A stretch of DNA of 33,685 bases from Elusimicrobiota bacterium (GCA_016208085.1 JACQYT010000045.1:1-33685), one strand, 5' to 3'. Counted from the first letter of the stretch, positions 7,164-17,513 are shown. The notes: a model not told the origin generated them from the sequence alone. Numbers and translations are program-made.

Positions 7164-10100
7164 ATGAGCAAGCTTGAAGAACTCAAACCAAATGCTTCTG
7201 TGAAAGGTATTCTACCTGAATGCCTTGTCGCTGTCGTCAATGTGCAATGGTTCGGTTCGGATGCCCTTGAACTTACTTACAAGGACCCTGCTGGAAAAGT
7301 GTCCAACGAGCTTCTATATCGCAGGGATGAAGCCCGTGTCGAGGTAGCCCTCCACGGACGCCCCTGGAGTTTTGACGGTGATGGGGGGCTGTTCCGCTTA
7401 GTTTCTGAAGCTCATCGCATCCGGTTGGCCCATCTCTTTGACCCTGTGTTGGCTGTCCACACTTCGGTGGTTGAACCGTTACCACACCAGATATCGGCGG
7501 TATACGACGTGATGCTTCCCCGCCAGCCCTTACGTTTTTTGCTGGCCGATGACCCCGGCGCAGGCAAGACGATCATGGCCGGACTCCTCATGAAGGAACT
7601 AATCGCCCGCGGTGGCCTGCACCGCTGTCTTGTGGTCTGCCCTGGCAGTCTTGCCGAACAATGGCAGGATGAACTTTACCGACGCTTCCATTTACCTTTT
7701 GAAATCATGACGAATGATAAATTAGAAACCGCGCGTACGGGCAACTGGTTTCTGGAAAACAATTTGGTCATTGCCCGCCTAGACAAGCTATCGCGCAACG
7801 AGGATGTCCAGAATAAACTCAGTGCCCCCGACTGCCGCTGGGATTTTATCGTATGTGACGAGGCGCATAAGATGTCCGCCAGTATCTTTAACGGCGAAGT
7901 TAAATATACAAAGCGCTACAGGCTCGGTCAGCTTCTCTCGACTCTGACCCGACACTTCCTACTAATGACAGCAACGCCGCATAATGGCAAGGAAGAAGAC
8001 TTCCAGCTCTTCATGGCGCTTCTCGATGGTGACCGCTTCGAGGGACGCTTTCGTGACGGTGTCCACGTTTCTGATGTTTCCGATCTTATGCGCCGCATGG
8101 TTAAGGAAAGCCTGCTCAAGTTCGACGCCACCCCGCTGTTTCCCGAACGTATGGCCTACACTATTCCATATAAGCTTTCCGACGTTGAGGCGCAACTCTA
8201 TAAAGAAGTTACCGACTATGTGCGTGAAGAGTTTAACCGGGCGGAAGCGCTCCAGAACGATAAGCACTCCGGCACCATCGGCTTCGCGCTCACTATTTTA
8301 CAGCGCCGCCTGGCCTCTTCGCCCGAAGCCATCCATCAGTCGTTGCGCCGCCGGAGGGAGCGACTGGAGAAGCGGTTACGCGAACTCGAGTTGCTTCAGC
8401 GCGGCGCAGAAGTGGCTCCGGCCATCGCTGCGTCCGTGCCCGTGCTCGACGCCGAAGAGGTTGAAGATTTAGAAGATGCTCCCGACAATGAGGTCGAAGC
8501 TGCCGAAGAGAATATCCTTGATCAAGCAACTGCGGCGCGAACGATCGCTGAATTGAAAGCGGAAATATCGACATTGAAGCGGTTGGAGACGCTGGCACTC
8601 ACGCTCCGCCGCAGCGGCGAGGATCGGAAGTGGTGTGAACTCGCCAAACTGCTCAGTGACGTCTTTAGGTGCGCAGCCGCTCCAAATTTTGCGGCGGACG
8701 CTGCGGCGCCCTATGGTTCAGCGGTAATTCCACCACCCAAACCGTCCCCGCACCAGAAATTAATTATTTTCACCGAACACCGTGACACACTGAACTACCT
8801 AGAGGGCCGAATCACCACGCTCCTCGGTCGCAAGAATGCCGTCGTTATGATTCATGGCGGCATGGGGCGAGAGGAACGGATGAAGGCGCAGGAGTCGTTC
8901 AAACACGATCCGGAGGTACAAGTGCTTCTGGCGACTGACGCGGCGGGGGAAGGCATTAATCTCCAGCGCGCCCACCTGATGCTTAACTATGACCTGCCTT
9001 GGAATCCCAACCGCATTGAGCAACGCTTCGGCCGCATTCACCGTATTGGCCAGACAGAAGTCTGTCACCTCTGGAACCTCGTCGCCGAAGAGACCCGTGA
9101 GGGAGATGTTTACCGCACCCTGCTGGAAAAACTTGAACAGGCTCGCCAGGCTCTCGGCGGCCAGGTCTTTGATGTGTTGGGCAAACTCCAGTTCGAGGGG
9201 AAGCCGCTGCGTGACCTTCTGATCGAGGCGATCCGCTACGGGGACCGCCCTGATGTTCGTGCCAGACTGACGCAAGTGGTCGCGCACACCTTCGATCCTG
9301 GCCACCTGCGCAATCTCCTTGAAGAACGGGCACTAGCGCACGACGCGATGGATGCAACTCGCGTATACCGCATTCGCGAGGAGATGGAGCGGGCTGAAGC
9401 GCGTCGTTTGCAGCCACATTATGTTGAGTCCTTTTTTCTTGATGCGTTTCAGCATTTGGGCGGGTCAGTCAAGCAACGCGAGCCCCGCCGCTATGAAATT
9501 ACACATGTCCCGGCTCCCGTGCGCAACAGTGACCGGTTGATTGGCATCGGAGAACCGGTCTTGCCTCGTTACGAGCGTATCGCTTTCGAGAAATCGCTTA
9601 TTGCTCCCCAAGGTCAACCCTTGGCCGCATTTTTGTGTCCCGGGCACCCATTGCTGGATGCTACCATTGACCTTACACTTGAACGCCACCGCGACCTTCT
9701 GCGCCGGGGGACCGTGCTGGTGGACGAGCGCGATTCTGGCACCCATCCCCGCGTGCTCTTTTACCTGGAGCATGCCATTCAGGATGCGAGTCTCACTCGG
9801 TCCGGAGAACGCCGTGTGGTCTCCAGACGGATGCTTTATATTGAATTGGATGTCGATGGTAACGCTCGCCACCTCCATTATGCGCCCTACCTTGACTACC
9901 GCCCGCTGGCGGCCAACGAACCGATGGTAGACGCGATATTGGCCCGACCGGAATGTGCCTGGATCACCCGGGAGTTGGAAATGAAAGCCCAGGGTTATGC
10001 TGTCGCGAACGTTGTTCCGGAACATCTTGAAGAGGTCCGCGATCGCAAACTCAGTCTGATTAACAAAACCGAAGCTGCCGTGCAGGAACGGCTGACAAAG

Positions 10101-10745
10101 GAAATCAGTTACTGGGACCACCGCGCCGAACAACTTAAACTCCAGGAACAGACAGGCAAGCTTAATGCACGCTTAAACTCCGACGAGGCCCGGAAACGCG
10201 CGGATGGGCTTCAAACCCGCCTTCAGAAGCGTATGGAGGAACTCAAGCTCGAACGCCAGATCGCCCCGCTCCCTCCCGTAGTGCTGGGTGGTTTACTGGT
10301 GCTGCCCGCTGGCCTGCTGGCCGTTATGACGGGTAAAGATGCCGGCGAGACCCAGACAACCACGTGGGATACGCAGGCTGCTGCGGCGAAGGCGCGTGCA
10401 GCCGTAATGGCGCTTGAGCGCGAGTTGGGCTTCGTTCCAATTGACCGAGAGACTGAGAAACTTGGCTACGACATTGAAAGCCGTATTCCGGGAACGGGCA
10501 AATTGCGTTTTATTGAGGTCAAGGGCCGTGTCGCAGGGGCCGCCGTGATTACCGTTACCAAGAATGAAATTCTATACTCCCTCAATAAACCGGATGACTT
10601 TATTCTTGCCATCGTTGAATTTGACGGCGACAGTCATCGGGTTCACTATATCCGCCGCCCTTTCCAGCGCGAGCCGGATTTTGGCGTAACCAGCGTTAAC
10701 TACAATTTTGTGGAACTGCTCGTCCGTGCCGGGGTGCCGTCATGA
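7164..10745 (+). CDS. SNF2-family helicase with C-terminal DUF3883 (DISARM DrmD-like)
   Basis: A 1193-residue protein. Walker A DDPGAGKTIMAG lies near residues 128-139, DEAH near 231, motif III MTATPH near 268 and motif VI QRFGRIHRIGQ near 619-629, giving a complete SNF2-type ATPase core. A charged insertion (about 390-470) lies between the two RecA lobes. The last 100 residues (GYDIESRI...RFIEVKGR...TKNEILYS) are a DUF3883 domain, a restriction-nuclease-like fold with the EVK motif. Proteins of this layout translocate on DNA in defence systems, including class 1 DISARM and helicase/methylase/ATPase loci. It is the first gene of the operon. There is no clear Shine-Dalgarno at the ATG, and the sequence before it (TATACC) is only a weak -10. 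Its stop overlaps the next ATG by 4 bases. Confidence 0.88.
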   Translation: MSKLEELKPNASVKGILPECLVAVVNVQWFGSDALELTYKDPAGKVSNELLYRRDEARVEVALHGRPWSFDGDGGLFRLVSEAHRIRLAHLFDPVLAVHTSVVEPLPHQISAVYDVMLPRQPLRFLLADDPGAGKTIMAGLLMKELIARGGLHRCLVVCPGSLAEQWQDELYRRFHLPFEIMTNDKLETARTGNWFLENNLVIARLDKLSRNEDVQNKLSAPDCRWDFIVCDEAHKMSASIFNGEVKYTKRYRLGQLLSTLTRHFLLMTATPHNGKEEDFQLFMALLDGDRFEGRFRDGVHVSDVSDLMRRMVKESLLKFDATPLFPERMAYTIPYKLSDVEAQLYKEVTDYVREEFNRAEALQNDKHSGTIGFALTILQRRLASSPEAIHQSLRRRRERLEKRLRELELLQRGAEVAPAIAASVPVLDAEEVEDLEDAPDNEVEAAEENILDQATAARTIAELKAEISTLKRLETLALTLRRSGEDRKWCELAKLLSDVFRCAAAPNFAADAAAPYGSAVIPPPKPSPHQKLIIFTEHRDTLNYLEGRITTLLGRKNAVVMIHGGMGREERMKAQESFKHDPEVQVLLATDAAGEGINLQRAHLMLNYDLPWNPNRIEQRFGRIHRIGQTEVCHLWNLVAEETREGDVYRTLLEKLEQARQALGGQVFDVLGKLQFEGKPLRDLLIEAIRYGDRPDVRARLTQVVAHTFDPGHLRNLLEERALAHDAMDATRVYRIREEMERAEARRLQPHYVESFFLDAFQHLGGSVKQREPRRYEITHVPAPVRNSDRLIGIGEPVLPRYERIAFEKSLIAPQGQPLAAFLCPGHPLLDATIDLTLERHRDLLRRGTVLVDERDSGTHPRVLFYLEHAIQDASLTRSGERRVVSRRMLYIELDVDGNARHLHYAPYLDYRPLAANEPMVDAILARPECAWITRELEMKAQGYAVANVVPEHLEEVRDRKLSLINKTEAAVQERLTKEISYWDHRAEQLKLQEQTGKLNARLNSDEARKRADGLQTRLQKRMEELKLERQIAPLPPVVLGGLLVLPAGLLAVMTGKDAGETQTTTWDTQAAAAKARAAVMALERELGFVPIDRETEKLGYDIESRIPGTGKLRFIEVKGRVAGAAVITVTKNEILYSLNKPDDFILAIVEFDGDSHRVHYIRRPFQREPDFGVTSVNYNFVELLVRAGVPS

Positions 10746-11611
10746 TCTACCGCTTACCAACAGTTCATAGCCGACAGGATGGGTACGATCACCTGGCGGA
10801 GCTGGCGCGGGAAACGGCCTCGCTTGCGAACAGCCGTCTAGAGCTGGATTTCTCTCAAATTGGTTTTTTCGATGCCAACATGGCCGCCCCTCTCGGGGCG
10901 ATATTGGCGCGTGTGGCTGATCGGTTTAATGCCATAGAAGTGGTCAGTGTTCCAGATATGGTTGAGCGCGTCTTGCGAAAGAACGGCTTTCTGACGCTGT
11001 ACCGATACCCTACGTTGGACGACGAAAACCGAACTACTATCCCGTTTCGGCGCCTCCAAAGGTCCGATGAAGGGCTTTTTTCAGACTACGTTCAGCGACA
11101 TCTTAGAGGTAAGGGTATTCCTCAGATGACCGAAGGGCTTGGCAAAGTCTTTAAGAAGAAAATTTTTGAGGTTTTCCAGAATGCCGTGATTCATTCCGAA
11201 TCCGAACTCGGCATCTTTGTCTGCGGACAGTTCTTCCCGCAAAAGCAAAGACTCGACCTTACAATTGTAGATGCTGGAATCGGCATTCGAGAAAGCGTGC
11301 GCCGTTTTCTTGGAAATAAAATATCGTCTGTCGATGCAATTCGCTGGGCGTTGCAGGAAGGCCATACCACCAAAATGGGGCCACAACCTGGTGGTTTAGG
11401 CCTAAAATTTCTTCACGATTTTGTTCGATTAAATAAGGGTCAAATACAGATCGCTTCTCGTTTCGGATTTTACGAATTCAGAAACAACCAGGAGACCTTT
11501 ACAAAGATAGCGGCGGATTTCCCCGGAACCGCCGTGACCATTGAGATTAATACTGCCGACACAGCTTCCTACGCTTTGGCGGCGGAGATACAGCCAGGGA
11601 GTATTTTTTAG
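10742..11611 (+). CDS. STAS-like domain fused to a GHKL (anti-sigma-type) ATPase
   Basis: Residues 1 to about 90 resemble a STAS/anti-anti-sigma fold (LELDFSQIGFFDANMAAPLG). The remainder is a histidine-kinase-type ATPase: N-box FEVFQNAVIHSE (about 143-154), G1 box DAGIGI (about 177) and G2 box GGLGLKFL (about 217). There is no dimerisation histidine domain or sensor, so it resembles a SpoIIAB/RsbW-like switch kinase joined to its own STAS partner. It overlaps the helicase by 4 bases (ATGA) and is followed by a second STAS-like protein. I infer a partner-switch regulator of the defence operon or of the PIN nuclease; it could equally be a sensor of infection. Confidence 0.72.
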   Translation: MIYRLPTVHSRQDGYDHLAELARETASLANSRLELDFSQIGFFDANMAAPLGAILARVADRFNAIEVVSVPDMVERVLRKNGFLTLYRYPTLDDENRTTIPFRRLQRSDEGLFSDYVQRHLRGKGIPQMTEGLGKVFKKKIFEVFQNAVIHSESELGIFVCGQFFPQKQRLDLTIVDAGIGIRESVRRFLGNKISSVDAIRWALQEGHTTKMGPQPGGLGLKFLHDFVRLNKGQIQIASRFGFYEFRNNQETFTKIAADFPGTAVTIEINTADTASYALAAEIQPGSIF

Positions 11612-11629
11612 GTAAAACGAGGTGGACAA

Positions 11630-11989
11630 ATGAGTGATCCTATAACTGTTCGTGTATTCGACATCGTCGGTGGTCAGTTGGGCGTTTCTGCCGATGATGG
11701 CCAGCGTGTTTTTAACAAAATTGCTCCCTTACTGCGCGAGGGGAAAAAGGTCTCACTCTCCTTTGAGCAAATTGAGACACTTATCTCGTCATTTCTTAAT
11801 GCCGCAATAGGTCAGCTCTACGGCGAGTTTCCCGAAGAAAATATTCGGGAACTGCTTTCGGTCCGCGACATGGATGACGAGGATATCGTGATGCTTAAGC
11901 GTGTGATCGAGAACGCCAAGGTGTATTTTAAGGACCCAAAGCGATTTGACAAGGCATGGAAGGAGGAGGTGGGCAATGATGAAGAATAA
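11630..11989 (+). CDS. DUF4325 STAS-like protein
   Basis: A 119-residue protein with the DUF4325 pattern: VSLSFEQIETLISSFLNAAIGQL (strand, then helix with SSFLNxAIG) and an acidic C-terminal part. DUF4325 proteins are STAS-like and commonly sit beside GHKL ATPases such as the preceding gene. GAGGTGG 7 bases before the ATG is a good ribosome site. Its end overlaps the next gene by 14 bases. It probably binds or is a target of the GHKL kinase (inference). Confidence 0.72.
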   Translation: MSDPITVRVFDIVGGQLGVSADDGQRVFNKIAPLLREGKKVSLSFEQIETLISSFLNAAIGQLYGEFPEENIRELLSVRDMDDEDIVMLKRVIENAKVYFKDPKRFDKAWKEEVGNDEE

Positions 11990-12530
11990 AGCCTACGATC
12001 TCGCCAAGTATGTTTTTCATAAAGACGAGCCGTTACTACTGGATGCCAATGTCTGGCTCTACCTCTACCCGGCCCCATCCGGTAAGCTCCTATGGCATGC
12101 CAACAGTTATTCAAACGCTTTAAAATCTATGCTGACCGCTGGCTCGCACCTCGTCATGGATGCGCTGATTCTCAGCGAGTATATCAACCGCTACTGTCGA
12201 ATAGAGTGGAAAGCTTTGCATAAAAGGTCACAGCCGGATTTCAAATTGTTTCGCAAATCAGCCGCTTTTAAGTCTGTCGGACAGGGTGCCGCTACGTTTA
12301 CACGCAGTATACTCAAACTCTGTACAAGATATGACCATCTATTTTCAACTGCCAATATCACTCAAGTACTAACCGACTTCGAGACCGGCGCGAACGACAT
12401 TAACGACGGTCTTCTCGCAGAAACCTGCCGTCATCACGGTTGGAAACTGGTCACCAACGATAGCGATTTCACCACCGGCGGGATTGAGGTTTTAACTTCA
12501 CATCCGGGTCTGCTGAGAGCGTGTCCATGA
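11976..12530 (+). CDS. PIN-domain nuclease
   Basis: A 184-residue protein. The PIN acidic residues are visible: LLLDANVWLYLY near 22-33 (first Asp), LILSEYINRY (Glu), NDINDGLLAETC near 141 (Asp) and TNDSDF near 160 (Asp), so the metal site looks complete. PIN proteins are RNases, often toxins. The start at 11976 is chosen because AGGAGGAGG ends 6 bases before it; an upstream in-frame ATG at 11946 has no such site. No separate antitoxin is adjacent. The STAS/GHKL pair immediately upstream is the likely control (inference). Confidence 0.75.
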   Translation: MMKNKAYDLAKYVFHKDEPLLLDANVWLYLYPAPSGKLLWHANSYSNALKSMLTAGSHLVMDALILSEYINRYCRIEWKALHKRSQPDFKLFRKSAAFKSVGQGAATFTRSILKLCTRYDHLFSTANITQVLTDFETGANDINDGLLAETCRHHGWKLVTNDSDFTTGGIEVLTSHPGLLRACP

Positions 12531-12555
12531 CGATTCTGTGGGAGGGCATTACTAT

Positions 12556-13956
12556 ATGAAACTCGCAAAGATTGAAATTACAAACTTCCGGTGCTTCGAG
12601 GCGCTTTCGATCCCGCTACGGCCCGATGTAAATGTCTTCGTGGGTGTCAATGGGGCTGGCAAGACATCCATCCTGGATGCCATTGCCATCGCGTTGTACG
12701 ACATTGTGGCCGCCAATGACGGTGGGGGCAAACGTCAGCGCGGATGGCAGAACGCAACACTGCGCCCGTCGGACATTCACATGTTGCCTGGCACCGGCGA
12801 CCCAGTTGCTCGGCGAAAGGAGTTTGTCCAGTTTCGGGCACAGGCCTCGGATTTTTACGAGGTGCCGGGGTTTCCTGCCAAGACGACCAAGGGAGAGTCG
12901 GCCTTCATCGAGTGGACGGACCATATTCAGTTCCAACCGCCTAACGGATTCGCCTACGACACGAGTCAGTCTGAACGGCTCTCGAGCATCTACCAGTATT
13001 GCTCCATGCTATGGCAGGAACTAAAAAAGACGGAAGGCCGGGCATTGATTTCATTTCCGGTGGTGGCCTACTATCGCGCGACACGCCGCGTCGCGCGAAT
13101 GCCAGAACTCGGCGATGTGTTCAGCCTTTCGATGGACCGTGCAGGCGCCTTCAAACAGGCCCTTAATGCGGGGGCGGACTACAGAGCCATGTGTCAGTGG
13201 TTTTACCTTCGAGAGAACCGGGAACTTCGCGAGAAGATGCAGGCTCGAAAGGATCCTGACTACGAATTTCCCGATCTAAAAGCTGTGCGCCGCGCTCTCT
13301 GTAAAACCTTGGAGAATGTAGACCGCGTCTTCTTCGAGGATAACCCGCCCACCCTGAAGGCAGTATTGCGGAATTCCGCAGGTTCATCTTCCGAGATGGC
13401 GCTTGAGCAGTTGAGCGATGGCTACCGCAACCTTCTGGCTGTGGTTCTGGACTTTGCACGCCGATTAGCCCAGGCCCACCCCAACTGGGACAAGCCTCTT
13501 GAAGCGCCGGGCATTCTCCTGATTGACGAGGTCGAACTTCACCTCCATCCCGGTTGGCAACAGACGGTGATTCCCAATCTCCGGGCGGCATTCCCCAACA
13601 CACAACTCATTCTCGCTACGCATAGCCCGCAGGTGTTGACCACGGTGAGCAAAGAGCAAGTTCAGGTTCTCACGACCGCCCACACACTGTCTCCCTTGCC
13701 TTCCGACGTCGGCACCTACGGCGCGGAAAGCTCGCGCGTCCTGGAGGAGATTTTCGGGGTCCATTCTCGCCCCAAGAACATAGAGACTGTCGGCAAACTT
13801 CAGCGATATCTCGCCATGGTGGAGGAACAACAGCAAGACGCGGATGAAGGTCGGCAGCTTCGCAACGAGTTAAGTGCTGCGCTTGGCACCAGCGATCCTG
13901 ATCTTATATCTGCGGATATGCGGATTAGTCAACTCAAGGTACTCCGCCAAAAATGA
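12556..13956 (+). CDS. ABC-type AAA ATPase, PtuA-like
   Basis: A 466-residue protein with an SMC/OLD-like layout: KIEITNFRCFEALSIPL at the N-terminus, Walker A GVNGAGKTS (about 30-38), a signature-type LEQLSDGYRNLLA, Walker B LLIDEVELHLHP (about 321-332) and the H-loop ATHSPQ (about 354). The C-terminal 80 residues are helical, as in PtuA and retron-associated ATPases. The following gene is an HNH nuclease of the TIGR02646 type, so the two match the Septu PtuA/PtuB pair. The ATG at 12556 has GGGAGGG about 10 bases upstream. The stop overlaps the partner gene by 4 bases (ATGA). Confidence 0.78.
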   Translation: MKLAKIEITNFRCFEALSIPLRPDVNVFVGVNGAGKTSILDAIAIALYDIVAANDGGGKRQRGWQNATLRPSDIHMLPGTGDPVARRKEFVQFRAQASDFYEVPGFPAKTTKGESAFIEWTDHIQFQPPNGFAYDTSQSERLSSIYQYCSMLWQELKKTEGRALISFPVVAYYRATRRVARMPELGDVFSLSMDRAGAFKQALNAGADYRAMCQWFYLRENRELREKMQARKDPDYEFPDLKAVRRALCKTLENVDRVFFEDNPPTLKAVLRNSAGSSSEMALEQLSDGYRNLLAVVLDFARRLAQAHPNWDKPLEAPGILLIDEVELHLHPGWQQTVIPNLRAAFPNTQLILATHSPQVLTTVSKEQVQVLTTAHTLSPLPSDVGTYGAESSRVLEEIFGVHSRPKNIETVGKLQRYLAMVEEQQQDADEGRQLRNELSAALGTSDPDLISADMRISQLKVLRQK

Positions 13957-14592
13957 GGACGATCACGAAAACCAAGGCTCCGCCTGCATGTCTAACCGCA
14001 CAACCTGCCGGCCAGGGCCTGGCATGACTTCATGCAGACGCCTTGCCACATCGAGGTGGGCGAATCGTTGCGCGGGGAACAGCAATACCTGTGCTGCTAC
14101 TGCGAATCTGAGATCACCCTGGCTGACAGTCATATTGAACACATGGCGCCGCGAAGCGCGGCCCCGGCTTTGGCGTATGAGTATTCCAATCTCGCGTGTT
14201 CCTGCAACGGCGGGATCGTTGAGCATTGCGGGCGATTTAAGGACGACCGACATCACAATCCCGCCTATCGATACGATGCCCCGCGCTTTGTGCGGCCGCA
14301 TGATCCTGCGACACGCCCATGGTTTCGTTACTTGCCAGACGGCACGGTAGTGCCCGCCCCCGGCCTAAATGAACAGGATTATGCCAAGGCTGAGTACATG
14401 ATCGGCTATCTTGGGCTGAATTGCTCTCGACTCTGCGGACGACGTCACGGCCATGCTCAAGCCATTATTCAGACGTTGGGACCGAGTCCAGATATTGCAC
14501 TGATTCAACGGCTGACGAATTACTGGCTGACACCAAATGCGGCAGGCAAACTCAAATCCTTTTTTTCCTTGTCGGAAACGGTCTTGACCTAA
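13953..14592 (+). CDS. HNH nuclease, PtuB/TIGR02646-like, interrupted by an apparent one-base frameshift
   Basis: An ATG overlapping the ATPase stop (ATGA) starts [14 protein letters not shown], the typical N-terminus of TIGR02646 HNH proteins, but this frame stops at 14025. The continuation WHDFMQTP (from 14020) lies in the +1 frame and runs to 14592 with the nuclease core: [17 protein letters not shown] and the NLACSCNG block. Joining the two frames at the GGGCCTGG around 14015-14022 restores a protein of about 212 residues with normal family spacing. As written, the gene yields either a 24-residue peptide or a protein starting late at 14032. The nuclease is expected to cut DNA or RNA under ATPase control. 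The end overlaps the methyltransferase start (TAATG). Confidence 0.72.
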
Positions 14593-17510
14593 TGATTAAT
14601 TACCCCAGGAAACTCATTGAAGTCGCCTTGCCGCTTGAGGCGATTAATGTCGCTTCGGCGCGGGAGAAGTCTATCCGGCACGGGCACCCGAGCACATTGC
14701 ATCTGTGGTGGGCGCGGCGGCCGCTGGCGACGGCGCGGGCCGTGATCTTCGCGCAGATGGTGGACGATCCGTCCGCCAACCCTGATCTGTTTCCGACCGA
14801 GAAGGCGCAGGAGAAGGAGCGGGAGCGGCTGTTCAAAATTATTGAGGACCTCGTCCTGTGGGAAAACACCACAAACGAGACGGTGCTGGAACGGGCGCGG
14901 GCGGAAATCTGGCAGAGTTGGCGGCGGACCTGCGCGCAAAATGCCAGTCACCCGCGCGCGAAGGAACTGTTTGATCGTCAAAAGCTCCCTGGCTTCCACG
15001 ATCCTTTCGCCGGTGGCGGGGCCCTCCCGTTGGAGGCGCAACGGCTCGGACTGGAAAGCTACGCCTCCGACCTGAACCCAGTTGCCGTGTTGATTAACAA
15101 GGCGATGATCGAGATCCCGCCGAAATTCGCCGGTAAGCCGCCCGTAAACCCCGAGTCGTATAAAGAGAAGATGCTTCTCGCAAGAGAGTGGCATGGCGCG
15201 CAGGGTCTCGCTGAAGACGTGCGATACTACGGCCAGTGGATGCGCGACGAGGCTGAAAAGCGCATAGGGCAACTCTATCCGAAGATCAAGATCACAGAGG
15301 AGATGGCGAAGGAACGTCCGGACCTCAAGCAGTATGAAGGCAAGGATCTCACGGTCATCGCCTGGCTATGGGCGCGCACGGTAAAAAGCCCCAACCCCGC
15401 CTTCGCGCGGGTGGACGTCCCGCTCGCCTCCACCTTCATGCTCTCCACCAAACCAGGCAAGGAGGCGTACGTCGAGCCCCTCCTCACCCCCTCCCCACTT
15501 GCGGGGGAGGGCGGGGGTGGGGGGGAACGCGGCTACCGCTTCACGGTGAAGGTGGGCAAGCCGAAGGACGCCGAAGCGGCCAAAAATGGCACCAAGCTCG
15601 CGCGTGGGGCAAACTTCCGCTGTCTCGTTTCCGACGCACCGATGTCGCAGGAGTATGTCCGGGGCGAATTTCAGGCAAAGCGTAACGGTGAGCGACTCAT
15701 GGCGATTGTTGCTGAAGGCGAGCGTGGGCGAGTTTACTTGTCGCCAGCGCCGGAGCAAGAAGCTCTTGCCAGAAGTGCGCAACCGGCATGGCGTCCTGAA
15801 CAAGAGATGAATCAGGACACCAGCAACTTGGTCAGCGGCCGTGGGTATGGAATTACACGCTGGTATGAAATCTTCACACCACGCCAGCTCGTCGCGCTGA
15901 CGACGTTTTCCGACTTGGTAAAGGAAGCCCGTGCGAAAATGAAGCACGATGCATGCCTCGCTGGCTTGACCGATGACGGCAAATCCCTCGCCGCCGGCGG
16001 TGCCGGTGCCAGCGCCTATGCTGATGCGGTGGCGACATACTTGGCCTTTGCGGTGGATAAGGGCACCAACTATTGGTCTTCGCTCTGTGCATGGCACACA
16101 GGTGCTGAGAAGATGATTTCCACTTTCGGAAGACAGGCACTTCCGATGGTTTGGGATTATACTGAAGCAAACCCATTTAGCGATTCTTCCGGCAATTGGT
16201 CTCTTGGAATTGAGCAGGGGGCAAAAATGGTTGTGGGGCTCGGCTTTGGCGCGTCGGGACATGCTTCACAAGCTGATGCGCAAGATCAAAGCATTGCTCT
16301 TCAGAAAGTCGTGTCAACCGATCCGCCTTACTATGACAACATCGGTTATGCTGATCTGTCTGACTTTTTCTACATGTGGCTGCGCCGATCGCTGCAACCA
16401 GTTTATCCAGACATCTTCACCACGCTGGCCGTTCCGAAGGCTGCGGAGTTGGTCGCTACTCCCTATCGCCACGGTAGCAAGGAGAAGGCGGAGGCGTTCT
16501 TTATGGACGGGATGATGCGGGCGATGCACCGGCTTGCCGAGCAAGCGCATCCTGCTTTCCCCGTCACCATCTACTACGCCTTCAAGCAATTGGAGTCTGA
16601 GGGCGAGGGTACTGCCTCTACGGGTTGGGAAACATTCCTCGATGCAGTCATTCAAGCGGGCTTTGCGATTACTGGCACATGGCCGATGCGCACCGAGTAC
16701 ACCGGGAATCTGAAGAAAAACGTGAGCGCCCTCGCCTCCAGCATCGTCCTCGTCTGCCGCCAGCGCAACGCGCAGGCGACGGCGATTACGCGGCAGAGCT
16801 TCGTGGCCGCGCTGAAGCGGGAACTGGGGCCGGCAATGAAACATTTACAGCGCGGCGGTATCGCCCCGGTGGATTTGGCGCAGGCCGCTATTGGGCCAGG
16901 CATGGCGGTCTATACGCGGCATGCGAAGGTGCTGGATGCTGAGGGCAAGGCGCTGACAGTGCGTGAGGCGTTGGCATTGATTAACCAGACACTTGATGAG
17001 TCGCTGACGGAGCAGGAAGGCGACTTTGACGCGGATACGCGCTGGGCGCTGGCATGGTTCGAGCAGTTCGGGTTTAACGACGGTCCGTTCGGCGTAGCAG
17101 AAACGCTTTCCAAGGCTAAGGCCACGAGCGTCCCTGGTATGGTTGAGGCAGGAATACTGCTTTCGAAAGCCGGGAAGGTGCGGCTGTTGCGTCCCGACGA
17201 ATTGCCCGCCGATTGGGACCCTAAAACGGACAAACGCCTGACCGTGTGGGAATCCGTCCATCAACTCGTCCGCGTGCTGGCCGCCGGCGGCGAAAGCGCG
17301 GCGGCGGAGTTGGTCCGGAAACTCGGCGCGGAAACTGAAGTCGCCCGTGAATTGGCCTATCGCCTATACACCCTCTGCGAGCGTAAGAAGCGCGCGGCAG
17401 AAGCGCTGGCATACAATGGGCTCGTCCAAAGCTGGCCGGAGATCACTCGTTTATCCAGGGAACGGGGCGTAGTCCAGCCACGAGACCGCGACCTATTTCA
17501 TCAGGAGTAA
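14592..17510 (+). CDS. DUF1156 DNA adenine methyltransferase-like protein
   Basis: A 972-residue protein. The N-terminus [21 protein letters not shown] followed by [17 protein letters not shown] is the DUF1156 signature. The AdoMet site [13 protein letters not shown] is near residue 137 with SDLNPVA after it, and the catalytic motif DPPYYDN is near 577. It should methylate DNA, probably to mark self for the defence operon. I take the ATG at 14592 (TAATG overlap with the HNH stop) because the family begins here; a frame-open ATG at 14421 would add a non-homologous leader overlapping the HNH gene. A G-rich palindromic element sits in frame near residues 295-312. The coding pattern is otherwise intact. 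Confidence 0.86.
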   Translation: MINYPRKLIEVALPLEAINVASAREKSIRHGHPSTLHLWWARRPLATARAVIFAQMVDDPSANPDLFPTEKAQEKERERLFKIIEDLVLWENTTNETVLERARAEIWQSWRRTCAQNASHPRAKELFDRQKLPGFHDPFAGGGALPLEAQRLGLESYASDLNPVAVLINKAMIEIPPKFAGKPPVNPESYKEKMLLAREWHGAQGLAEDVRYYGQWMRDEAEKRIGQLYPKIKITEEMAKERPDLKQYEGKDLTVIAWLWARTVKSPNPAFARVDVPLASTFMLSTKPGKEAYVEPLLTPSPLAGEGGGGGERGYRFTVKVGKPKDAEAAKNGTKLARGANFRCLVSDAPMSQEYVRGEFQAKRNGERLMAIVAEGERGRVYLSPAPEQEALARSAQPAWRPEQEMNQDTSNLVSGRGYGITRWYEIFTPRQLVALTTFSDLVKEARAKMKHDACLAGLTDDGKSLAAGGAGASAYADAVATYLAFAVDKGTNYWSSLCAWHTGAEKMISTFGRQALPMVWDYTEANPFSDSSGNWSLGIEQGAKMVVGLGFGASGHASQADAQDQSIALQKVVSTDPPYYDNIGYADLSDFFYMWLRRSLQPVYPDIFTTLAVPKAAELVATPYRHGSKEKAEAFFMDGMMRAMHRLAEQAHPAFPVTIYYAFKQLESEGEGTASTGWETFLDAVIQAGFAITGTWPMRTEYTGNLKKNVSALASSIVLVCRQRNAQATAITRQSFVAALKRELGPAMKHLQRGGIAPVDLAQAAIGPGMAVYTRHAKVLDAEGKALTVREALALINQTLDESLTEQEGDFDADTRWALAWFEQFGFNDGPFGVAETLSKAKATSVPGMVEAGILLSKAGKVRLLRPDELPADWDPKTDKRLTVWESVHQLVRVLAAGGESAAAELVRKLGAETEVARELAYRLYTLCERKKRAAEALAYNGLVQSWPEITRLSRERGVVQPRDRDLFHQE
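15477..15525 (+). repeat. G/C-rich palindromic element inside the methyltransferase gene
   Basis: An imperfect inverted repeat of C-runs (CCTCACCCCCTCCCC) and G-runs (GGGGGAGGGCGGGGGTGG) around ACTTGC. In frame it encodes [15 protein letters not shown], the translation of a widespread class of short palindromic repeats normally found between genes. It lies at a loop between VEP and [10 protein letters not shown], where related methyltransferases appear to have only a short turn. The reading frame is kept. Confidence 0.75.
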
Positions 17511-17513
17511 CCT

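Noticed and set aside
14421..14592. Earlier start for the DUF1156 methyltransferase at 14421
   Set aside because: The added leader has no family resemblance and lies within the HNH coding region; the family N-terminus begins at the ATG at 14592.
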